Positions 15,454 to 21,508 of a stretch of DNA of 21,508 nt are shown here, piece after piece. Position numbers and translations under genes: made by a program. The notes under the pieces were generated by a model. That model ran no database searches and was not told where the DNA came from. It worked only from the letters and a program-made list of their open reading frames with translations. This DNA is from DHVE2 group archaeon (lineage in GTDB: Archaea; Thermoplasmatota; Thermoplasmata; Thermoplasmatales; Aciduliprofundaceae), in assembly GCA_015522955.1 (NCBI GenBank), contig WALG01000169.1:1-21508 (forward strand). The letters are read 5' to 3'. Every line of letters starts with the position of its first letter. Within the stretch, counting starts at the first letter, position 1.

Positions 15454-16728
15454 TTAGAGTTGTTTTTTCTCAACCTCTATGCACTGTCCAGCGGCAACAG
15501 TCTGGCCCATGTCACGAACTGCGAATCTTCCAAGTTGCGGAATCTCTTTTACAGGCTCTATTACCATGGGTCTTGTAGGTATAATCTTTACCACTGCGAT
15601 ATCTCCCGTTTTCAGGAAATCAGGATGGTCCTGTTTGGTCTGGCCTGTGCGTGGGTCAAGGGTCCTTATGAGTTCTTCAAATCTGCATGCTACTTGGGCC
15701 GTATGCGCATGGAATACCGGTGTGTACCCAGGTGCTATAACGCTTGGATGATTGAGTACGACGATTTGCGCGGTGAAACTTTTTGCCACAGTAGGTGGCC
15801 CATTGACAGGTCCAGCTACATCTCCTCTCTTAATATCCTTCTTGCCTATGCCACGAACATTGAAGCCTATATTGTCACCGGGATATGCCTCTTTCATTGG
15901 CTCATGATGCATCTCAATGCTCTTTACTTCTCCGCTCTTGTTTGCCGGCATGAATGTTACCTTATCACCTACACGAAGCACCCCAGTCTCCACACGACCA
16001 ACTGGAACAGTCCCAATACCTGTAATGCTGTAAACATCCTGCACAGGTATGCGCAGAGGCTTATCGGTGGGTTTGGGTGGAACATTCAGATTATTGAGTA
16101 ATTCTAGAAGAGTCGGGCCTTTCCACCAGGGCATTTTCTCGCTGGGTTTCATAATATTGTCTCCATAGTAACCGCTGATGGGTACAAAGGGCACATCCTT
16201 CCAGCCCACAGCCTTGAGCAATTTCTCAACCTGGGCTTTTACCTCGTTAAATCTCTGCTCGCTGTAGGGTGGCTTGGTTGCATCCATTTTGTTTATGGCC
16301 ACAATCATCTGCGGTACGCCAAGGGTTCTTGCAAGGAATATATGCTCCTTGGTCTGCTCCATGACTCCTTCGGGAGCAGCAACTATGAGAATCGCTGCAT
16401 CAGCCTGAGAAGTGCCAGTAATCATATTCTTCACAAAGTCTCTGTGACCGGGAGCATCTATAATCGTGAAATAGTACTTATCGGTCTGGAATTTTCTATG
16501 TGCAACATCAATTGTAAGCCCCCTTTCTCTTTCTTCCTTCAGGCGGTCCATAACAAAGGCAAATTCGAAGGTCGTTTTGCCTAATTTCTCTGCCTCCTTC
16601 CTGTAATTATCAATGATTCTCTGGTCTATCTCACCGTGTTCGTAAAGCAGCCTACCCACTGTGGTAGACTTACCGTGATCTACATGGCCGATGAACACGA
16701 TATTCAGATGTGGTTTTTTATCCGCCAT
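15454..16728 (-). CDS. tuf: Translation elongation factor EF-1A (aEF1A)
   Basis: This 424-residue GTPase delivers aminoacyl-tRNA to the ribosome. G motifs: GHVDHGKST (residues 14-22), DAPGHRDFVKNMITG (near 93) and NKMD (near 150). Beta-barrel domains 2 and 3 follow, ending QTVAAGQCIEVEKKQL. Length is normal. GGAGGT lies 7 nt upstream of the ATG. A TATA-like box in the 53-bp gap after EF-2 suggests it also has its own promoter. Confidence 0.98.
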   Translation of the reverse strand: MADKKPHLNIVFIGHVDHGKSTTVGRLLYEHGEIDQRIIDNYRKEAEKLGKTTFEFAFVMDRLKEERERGLTIDVAHRKFQTDKYYFTIIDAPGHRDFVKNMITGTSQADAAILIVAAPEGVMEQTKEHIFLARTLGVPQMIVAINKMDATKPPYSEQRFNEVKAQVEKLLKAVGWKDVPFVPISGYYGDNIMKPSEKMPWWKGPTLLELLNNLNVPPKPTDKPLRIPVQDVYSITGIGTVPVGRVETGVLRVGDKVTFMPANKSGEVKSIEMHHEPMKEAYPGDNIGFNVRGIGKKDIKRGDVAGPVNGPPTVAKSFTAQIVVLNHPSVIAPGYTPVFHAHTAQVACRFEELIRTLDPRTGQTKQDHPDFLKTGDIAVVKIIPTRPMVIEPVKEIPQLGRFAVRDMGQTVAAGQCIEVEKKQL

Positions 16729-16764
16729 TTTTATACCTCCTTTCTTTTTCCCATATATGCATTG

Positions 16765-16773
16765 TATATAAAT
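16765..16773 (-). promoter_or_regulatory. Internal TATA box for tuf
   Basis: On the - strand this reads ATTTATATA. A start about 26 nt on (near 16743) leaves a leader of about 15 nt that contains the GGAGGT site. An internal promoter would allow extra EF-1A expression relative to the upstream cluster. Confidence 0.45.
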
Positions 16774-16781
16774 TCTTTTCC

Positions 16782-18986
16782 TTATAGTTCTGCATAGTAC
16801 TTCTCATCATAGGGCTCCGGTTTGAGACCCTTTCTCTCACGTATCTGTCTTACCACCTGCGGCTGTAAATCTCTCGGCACACGCTCGTATCCAGCGTTCT
16901 CTGTACTCCAGAGTACTCGACCACCAGTGGCACTGCGTATCGCTGAAGCGAAACCAAACATCTCAGCCACAGGAGCCTTTGCATGGATTATTGTTTGATA
17001 CTCTTCCTGCTCCATATCTAAGATGACTCCGCGTCTCTGTTGAATTTCACGGGTTACTGCGCCTACCAATTCCATTGGCACATTGATATATATCTTCTGA
17101 ATCGGTTCCAGAAGAACACGACTTCCTTGACACATGGCCCCGTATATTGCATTTCTAACCGCAGGTATGACCTGTGCTGGACCCCGATGTATACTATCTT
17201 CATGCAGTTTTGCATCAACCAGTTTGACCTTCACACCGTAAACCTTCTCATTGGCAAGGGGACCTCTCTCCACAGATTCAAAGAATGCCTGCTTTACGAG
17301 TTCCATGGTCTCGTTGAGGTATTGTACGCCCCACGTCATATCAAGCAGAATATTCGGGCCACGGATTGCCTCAACTCTCTTTGCCTCATCACGATTCATG
17401 CCTAGGTCTGTAAGTTGCTTGGCTAGTTCCTTCTTATTCTTTATTCTATCCATTTCGTCAATATCACCTTCTACAATAGCCTTTACAACCGATTCCTCCA
17501 GAGGCTCAACTTCAATATAGAATTTGTTGTGCCTGTTTGGTGACTTTCCCTCGAAGGGGCCACCCTTATGGTCCACAGTCTCGCGATAAACCACTATCGG
17601 TGGTGAGGTAAGTACTTCAACCTTGTATTCGTGAGTTATACGGTAAATAGTTACTTCCAGATGCAACTCACCCATCCCGCTCAGTAGATGCTCACCAGTC
17701 TCCTGATTTATTTCTACACGTAAACTAGGATCTGCCTTGGAGATTGTACGAAGAACATCGATTAAACGGGGCAAATCCTTGGTATGCTTTGCTTCTATGG
17801 CCACGGTGACCACAGGCTCGCTATAATGTTTCATAGGCTCAAACGGCTCTACATTTGGCTCAGAAGCCACAGTGGAGCCGGCAATTGCGTCTTTAAGTCC
17901 TATTATGGCAGGGATATTACCAGCGGTTAATTCATCCACAGGTATCCTATCCGGACCCACCATCATGGATAATTGCTGAATTCTGTACTTACGATTGCCC
18001 AATCCCGCAATATACAGTTCTTGTCCCTTACGTAGAGTTCCGCTGAACAGGCGACCAACAGCAACCTCTCCGGCATGGGGATCCATAACAATCTTCGTAA
18101 TCATCATGGCCACGGGCCCCTTTGGGTCGCACTTAATCATTGCATGGCCTAAAGGTGAATCTGCATCCCCCCTCCATATCTTGGGGATCCTATAAACCTG
18201 TGCCTCGCCAGGATTGGGAAGATGCTGTATGACCATATCTAGCACAATTTTATGAATGGGTGCCTTTTTGGCCAGTTCCTTCTGCTTTTCATCGCGAAGA
18301 TGCTCGTATATATCTTTGAACGTTATTCCCGTCTTCTTCATATAGGGCACACTTATAGCCCAGTTGTGATATGCACTACCGAATGCAACGCTCCCATCTT
18401 CAACACGAACCATCCATTTGTCCTTGTACTCGGGTTCTGCATATCTCCTTATTAGTTTGTTTACCTCTTTGATTATCTTTGCAAATCTCTCCATCATTTG
18501 CTGAGAATCAAGTTGCAACTCGTTGATAAGGCGATCTACCTTGTTAATAAAAAGCACGGGTTTCACGCGCTCTTTCAGAGCCTGCCTAAGCACAGTTTCT
18601 GTTTGTGGCATCACACCTTCTACGGCACATACTACAAGGATAACCCCATCTACAGCACGCATTGCTCGTGTAACATCACCACCAAAATCCACGTGACCGG
18701 GGGTATCCAAAAGATTTATCAGGTATTCTTTGCCCTGATACTCGTGAACCATACTTGCGGCTGCAGTATTTATCGTTATTCCCCTTGCCTGCTCTTGCTC
18801 ATCAAAATCAAGCACCAGTTGCTTTCCAGCAAGGTCTTCACTCATCATCCCTGCACCTGCTATAAGATTATCACTCAATGTAGTCTTTCCGTGGTCTATG
18901 TGGGCCACAGTACCTATGTTCCTTATGAGTTCAATCTCTCTCATTATTTTCAGTGCTTTTCTGATATTATCTTCTTTCCTTCCCAT
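16782..18986 (-). CDS. fusA: Translation elongation factor EF-2 (aEF2)
   Basis: This 734-residue translocation GTPase has G motifs AHIDHGKTT (residues 28-36), DTPGHVDFGGDV (near 98) and NKVDR (near 150). Archaeal/eukaryal features include QARGITINTAAASM and the domain IV loop LHEDSIHRGPAQ, where His600 is the expected diphthamide site. The C-terminus is intact (PYDEKYYAEL). A GGTGAT sits just before the ATG. It lies 14 bp after uS7 in the cluster. Confidence 0.98.
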   Translation of the reverse strand: MGRKEDNIRKALKIMREIELIRNIGTVAHIDHGKTTLSDNLIAGAGMMSEDLAGKQLVLDFDEQEQARGITINTAAASMVHEYQGKEYLINLLDTPGHVDFGGDVTRAMRAVDGVILVVCAVEGVMPQTETVLRQALKERVKPVLFINKVDRLINELQLDSQQMMERFAKIIKEVNKLIRRYAEPEYKDKWMVRVEDGSVAFGSAYHNWAISVPYMKKTGITFKDIYEHLRDEKQKELAKKAPIHKIVLDMVIQHLPNPGEAQVYRIPKIWRGDADSPLGHAMIKCDPKGPVAMMITKIVMDPHAGEVAVGRLFSGTLRKGQELYIAGLGNRKYRIQQLSMMVGPDRIPVDELTAGNIPAIIGLKDAIAGSTVASEPNVEPFEPMKHYSEPVVTVAIEAKHTKDLPRLIDVLRTISKADPSLRVEINQETGEHLLSGMGELHLEVTIYRITHEYKVEVLTSPPIVVYRETVDHKGGPFEGKSPNRHNKFYIEVEPLEESVVKAIVEGDIDEMDRIKNKKELAKQLTDLGMNRDEAKRVEAIRGPNILLDMTWGVQYLNETMELVKQAFFESVERGPLANEKVYGVKVKLVDAKLHEDSIHRGPAQVIPAVRNAIYGAMCQGSRVLLEPIQKIYINVPMELVGAVTREIQQRRGVILDMEQEEYQTIIHAKAPVAEMFGFASAIRSATGGRVLWSTENAGYERVPRDLQPQVVRQIRERKGLKPEPYDEKYYAEL

Positions 18987-19000
18987 CTACATCACCATAA

Positions 19001-19564
19001 TTATCGTGCTGAGGCTGCAACGCGCTCAATTTCCTCTTTCTTGGACACAGCATAACTTGACACATCGTTTCTTGCAGATTTTATAATTTCATCCGCAAGG
19101 CATTCTTCTATGCTTTTTGGACTCTTAAAACTAGAGTTTACGGCTCCCAGCGCAATATTTCTGAGTGCAATATCCAGACGTCTTGAGGGAGCCACATCCA
19201 CGGCCTTAGGAACGGCTATACCTGCCATTTTAAGCCTTGTGACCTCTTCCCGAGGTGCAGCATTTTGAAGAGCATCTACTAATATTTGAATTGGATTCTG
19301 CTTTGTTCTCTTCTCTATGATCTCAAATGCTTTTTTCACGACAGTATATGCACTCATCTTTTTTCCTGTGTACTTTTCTGTACGCATTAAATTGTTTATT
19401 AGTCTCTCGATTATGTTAACATTCATCTTTCCAAGAGGTTTCTTGGCGTGTCTTCCATGAGTATGGAGTACTAGACGTGCATCCAGATTAATGTACTTTA
19501 CAAGGCCAGGATCCTTAACCACAACCTCCGTAGGATCATATTTACCAAAAATGAGAAAATCCAT
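19001..19564 (-). CDS. rps7: Ribosomal protein uS7
   Basis: This 187-residue archaeal uS7 is a head protein of the small subunit that binds 16S rRNA. Typical segments are HGRHAKKPLGK, NLMRTEKYTGKK, NPIQILVDALQNAAPREE and VAPSRRLDIALRNIALGA. It starts at ATG 19564 with GGTGAT directly upstream and follows uS12 after 5 bp. Confidence 0.97.
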   Translation of the reverse strand: MDFLIFGKYDPTEVVVKDPGLVKYINLDARLVLHTHGRHAKKPLGKMNVNIIERLINNLMRTEKYTGKKMSAYTVVKKAFEIIEKRTKQNPIQILVDALQNAAPREEVTRLKMAGIAVPKAVDVAPSRRLDIALRNIALGAVNSSFKSPKSIEECLADEIIKSARNDVSSYAVSKKEEIERVAASAR

Positions 19565-19569
19565 TTATA

Positions 19570-19998
19570 TCACCTTACCGGCTTCTCCTTTCTTCCGCGC
19601 ACCAGTTCGACCAGCGAAATGCCATTAACTTTGATAACTTTGTAACGCACTCCAGGTATATCTCCCTTTGACCTTCCCAGTCTGCCCCCTATTCCTTCAA
19701 TTACGACCTCATCGTGCTCATCTATAAAGTTTATGGCTCCATTACCGGGTGCGAAAGCGGTAACCACACGACCATTCTTGATAAGCTGAACTTTGACACA
19801 TTTTCTAATGGCTGAGTTTGGCTGTTTTGCCTCTATTCCAACCTTCTCGATAACGATACCCCTTGCTTGGGGAGAACCCTCTAAGGGGTCACTTTTCTCC
19901 TTAAGGCGAAGAACTCTACGTTTGTAATATTTATCGCTCCATCGTAACTTTTTACGATCCACATCTAATTTTCTTGCTGTGTATAGACCATTGGCCAT
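19570..19998 (-). CDS. rps12: Ribosomal protein uS12
   Basis: This 142-residue archaeal uS12 takes part in decoding. KQPNSAIRKCVKVQLIKNG and FAPGNGAINFIDEHDEV are diagnostic. It is the first gene of the cluster here. The RNA polymerase, L30e and nusA genes that precede uS12 in many archaea are not next to it: a promoter and a divergent gene occupy that place. A GGTGATGCTAA leader precedes the ATG. Confidence 0.97.
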   Translation of the reverse strand: MANGLYTARKLDVDRKKLRWSDKYYKRRVLRLKEKSDPLEGSPQARGIVIEKVGIEAKQPNSAIRKCVKVQLIKNGRVVTAFAPGNGAINFIDEHDEVVIEGIGGRLGRSKGDIPGVRYKVIKVNGISLVELVRGRKEKPVR

Positions 19999-20034
19999 TT
20001 AGCATCACCTTGGTATGGCACCTAAACCGCTGCC

Positions 20035-20044
20035 TATATAAAAA
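20035..20044 (-). promoter_or_regulatory. TATA box of the uS12-uS7-EF-2-EF-1A-uS10 cluster
   Basis: On the - strand this reads TTTTATATAG/TTTTTATATA. Transcription would begin near 20013, about 15 nt before ATG 19998, with GGTGAT in the leader. It is the only promoter I see ahead of uS12. Confidence 0.55.
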
Positions 20045-20070
20045 TTTTATTCATCTTTAACGCAAAGGTT

Positions 20071-20078
20071 TTTATTAA
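20071..20078 (+). promoter_or_regulatory. TATA box of the LigB-like gene, probably leaderless
   Basis: CGCAAAGG followed by TTTATTAA resembles BRE plus TATA, centred about 24 nt before ATG 20098. No ribosome-binding site lies between, so translation is likely leaderless. It overlaps the divergent uS12 control region. Confidence 0.5.
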
Positions 20079-20097
20079 TCTTGCTATTATTTCCCTT

Positions 20098-20886
20098 ATG
20101 TTTTATGCCGCCGCAGTTATGCCCCATGGCGATGAAGTCCTCTCCCCTCAAGATCCCGATACCATGAGTCTCTCCAGTGCCATGAAGAAAATTGGTGCGT
20201 CTCTGGAGAATGTCCATGAATACGTTATAGTAACTCCCCACAATATTCGTATATGGGACCATATCGGTGTGATACTGACTGAATATGCTGAGGGGAAATG
20301 GGAATTTGGGGATGTGGAAATCGCAGGAAAGTACCGATGCGATAAAGATCTTGCCGTACAGATTTATCAGGAGGCAAAGAACCGCAATATTCCCGTGGTA
20401 GGAATCAACTATGGTGCCTTGGAAGGACCTCTTTCCAAAATTCAACTGGACTGGGGTACTTTAATACCTCTGCATTTTCTGCCTCGCAGAGATATAGTGT
20501 TAATCACACCGGCTCGTGGAATACCGAGAGAAACTCTTGTGGAATTTGGCAGGGTAATTGGTGAAATCATCTCAAAGGGTGAAAATCGTGTGGCATTGAT
20601 AATAAGCGCTGACCATGCCCATGCGCATCTCCCAGATGGTCCATATGGCTATGCTCCGGAAGCCAAAGAATATGATCATATGGTAATGGATATTCTCAAA
20701 AAAGGATCCTTAGACAGATTGTTCTCAATCCCGCCAGAACTTATTGAAAAGGCCAAACCTGACAGTTACTGGCAACTTCTCATGCTCTATGGTGCACTCT
20801 TGGGTAGAAGATACTCAGTGGAAAATTGCAGGTATGCCAGACCAACCTATTTCGGAATGGGTACTGCGTTTATAAAATTGAAGTGA
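20098..20886 (+). CDS. LigB-superfamily (class III extradiol dioxygenase-like) protein
   Basis: This 262-residue protein resembles the catalytic subunit of class III extradiol ring-cleavage dioxygenases and the related archaeal LigB/Memo proteins. Candidate metal or catalytic residues are His10 (MPHGDE), His48 (TPHN), His126 and the His-rich SADHAHAH (173, 175, 177). NYGALEGPLS is a further family-like stretch. An anaerobe would hardly use O2-dependent ring cleavage, so another hydrolytic or transfer reaction is likely. I cannot name the substrate. It is divergent from the ribosomal cluster and has its own promoter. The end is intact, but its last codons hold a TATA-like sequence that may drive the integrase gene beyond. 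Confidence 0.78.
   Translation: MFYAAAVMPHGDEVLSPQDPDTMSLSSAMKKIGASLENVHEYVIVTPHNIRIWDHIGVILTEYAEGKWEFGDVEIAGKYRCDKDLAVQIYQEAKNRNIPVVGINYGALEGPLSKIQLDWGTLIPLHFLPRRDIVLITPARGIPRETLVEFGRVIGEIISKGENRVALIISADHAHAHLPDGPYGYAPEAKEYDHMVMDILKKGSLDRLFSIPPELIEKAKPDSYWQLLMLYGALLGRRYSVENCRYARPTYFGMGTAFIKLK
20869..20876 (+). promoter_or_regulatory. TATA-like box inside the LigB-like gene, ahead of the integrase gene
   Basis: TTTATAAA lies in the last codons of the LigB-like gene, centred about 28 nt before ATG 20901. Its position fits a leaderless start for the integrase reading frame. The box lies in host DNA rather than in the element. Confidence 0.4.
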
Positions 20887-20900
20887 GTTAAAATTAGAAT

Positions 20901-21508
20901 ATGGAAAACAGAAGAATGCCGCGGGCCGGGATCGAACCGGCGACCTTCAGATCTTCAGTCATAAACCCCTTTCTTAGAAAGAAAGGTGCTTTACCCCCAA
21001 AGAATAAGGAATTTGAAGGGGTTTTGGATTACTCAAGCAATAGAGATGACTTTATTATGTGGCTCAATGATAAAAATTATAATGAGAGGTATAAATATAA
21101 CATCATATCGTATCTGGATAAATATCTCCTTGGAAAGATCATACACACTCCAGCAGATGTATCTAAAATAAGGAGAACAAGCACATCCAAAAAAGAAATC
21201 ACCATAGCATTGAGAGTGCTACTAAACTATTGCGAGGAAATGGATTTGTTGGATGAAGATTTTATAACTAAGTTAAGAAAACCACTAAAAGTAGTAAGAA
21301 CTAATCCAGATAACTATGTTCCCGATGATAATAAAATTATAGAAGCATATAAGAAGATAAATCCAAAATATAAAACTATTTTTAAACTATTTCTCTTTAG
21401 TGGTATTCGCATAACTGAAGCCGCCCAATTTCTCAAAGAGTATAAGAGAGATAGAGTAATAATAAACGGAGAAGTGGCCAGATACCCCCTATTTGCATTG
21501 AGGGAGAA
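20901..21508 (+). CDS. int: SSV-type tyrosine integrase, C-terminal-type fragment (intC), 3' partial
   Basis: An uninterrupted frame runs from 20898 past the window end. In-frame starts are ATG 20901 and ATG 20916. The first codons cross the tRNA-Phe remnant and read MPRAGIEPATFRSS, the kind of tRNA-derived peptide seen at the start of archaeal integrases. A mostly basic, helical region follows. The catalytic box I arginine lies in LFLFSGIRITEAAQFL (about residue 170 from ATG 20901), and ARYPLFALRE leads toward the next conserved lysine. The remaining catalytic residues lie beyond the window. In SSV-type elements integration splits the gene into intN and intC at the att site, and this position fits intC. 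It may be functional or a relic; the visible part has no stop. Confidence 0.75.
   Translation, partial: MENRRMPRAGIEPATFRSSVINPFLRKKGALPPKNKEFEGVLDYSSNRDDFIMWLNDKNYNERYKYNIISYLDKYLLGKIIHTPADVSKIRRTSTSKKEITIALRVLLNYCEEMDLLDEDFITKLRKPLKVVRTNPDNYVPDDNKIIEAYKKINPKYKTIFKLFLFSGIRITEAAQFLKEYKRDRVIINGEVARYPLFALRE
20917..20960 (-). tRNA. 3' remnant of tRNA-Phe(GAA), att core of an integrated element
   Basis: On the - strand the remnant contains the anticodon loop CTGAAGA (20958-20952, anticodon GAA at 20956-20954), the 3' anticodon stem TCTGA, variable loop AGGTC, T-arm GCCGG-TTCGATC-CCGGC, acceptor strand CCGCGGC and discriminator A. CCA is not encoded. To the right, the 5' anticodon stem that should read TCAGA is broken after two pairs, and no D-arm or 5' acceptor follows. 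It is therefore a 44-nt partial copy, the kind left at the far end of an element integrated into a tRNA gene. The complete gene should lie at the other end of the element. Confidence 0.85.
20917..21508. mobile_element. Left end of an SSV-like integrated element (continues beyond window)
   Basis: The boundary is the tRNA-Phe 3' remnant, followed at once by the integrase gene. Composition changes here: 21061-21120, for example, is only about 28% G+C by my count, clearly below the host genes to the left. Whether it is a virus, plasmid or decayed relic cannot be told from 0.6 kb. Confidence 0.7.

Noticed and set aside
15460..16101. Long + strand reading frame opposite EF-1A
   Set aside because: It is antisense to a certain, highly conserved gene, has no domain resemblance and no promoter: a codon-bias shadow.
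18498..19055. 185-residue + strand reading frame opposite EF-2
   Set aside because: It is antisense to the conserved GTPase domain and its composition looks like a reverse-strand shadow.
20917..21000. Complete or intron-containing tRNA-Phe gene
   Set aside because: The 5' anticodon stem breaks after two pairs, and no D-arm or 5' acceptor strand (GCCGCGG) follows to the right. Integrase coding sequence does.
20986..21171. Small + strand reading frame near the right edge
   Set aside because: It is out of frame with the integrase ORF, which has clear tyrosine recombinase box I and a tRNA-derived N-terminus.
1..21508. CRISPR array, transposase or rRNA genes
   Set aside because: I saw no regularly spaced repeats, transposase motifs or rRNA-like sequence.

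Overview
The window is thermophile-like archaeal DNA. The evidence is an archaeal-type str cluster (uS12, uS7, EF-2, EF-1A, uS10), DacZ-type diadenylate cyclase, translin, TATA promoters with several apparently leaderless genes, GGTGAT/GGAGGTG ribosome-binding sites and a soluble group 3b [NiFe]-hydrogenase. Gene content suits an anaerobic, fermentative, sulfur-associated euryarchaeon. The Thermoplasmatota/DHVE2 lineage (Aciduliprofundum-like) is my best guess, from memory of gene content only.

Region 1 (1-7426) holds two flavin-based NAD(P)H:ferredoxin enzyme systems arranged tail to tail. On the + strand are a NuoE-like gene (cut by the window start), a NuoF-like gene and a large NuoG-like gene with a complete GltD/NfnB-type FAD/NADPH module inserted. 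This is the make-up of the Stn / Nfn-Bfu electron-bifurcating transhydrogenases. On the - strand is an NfnA-NfnB pair. Its NfnA has lost the usual glycine-rich NAD(H)-binding motifs, so it may be an Xfn-like enzyme using a substrate other than NAD(H).

Region 2 (7427-11621) is a 364-bp divergent promoter region followed by hydB-hydG-hydD-hydA, a four-gene group 3b (sulfhydrogenase-type) hydrogenase operon with overlapping genes.

Region 3 (11699-15111) is a tightly packed + strand run: an IMPase-family phosphatase overlapping NAD kinase (probably an NADP-making and NADP-dephosphorylating pair), a JAMM/MPN protein, then translin and a diadenylate cyclase behind their own, probably leaderless, promoter.

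Region 4 (15114-19998, - strand) is the translation cluster uS12-uS7-EF-2-EF-1A-uS10. A LigB/extradiol-dioxygenase-like gene of unknown role diverges from it.

Region 5 (20901-21508) is the left edge of an integrated element: a 44-nt remnant of the 3' half of tRNA-Phe(GAA), overlapped in frame by an SSV-type tyrosine integrase gene that runs out of the window. DNA to the right of the remnant is visibly more AT-rich.

Together, regions 1-3 look like an NAD(P)(H)/ferredoxin/H2 redox neighbourhood: two ferredoxin-linked pyridine-nucleotide enzymes, an NADPH-type hydrogenase, and the kinase and candidate phosphatase that set the NADP pool.
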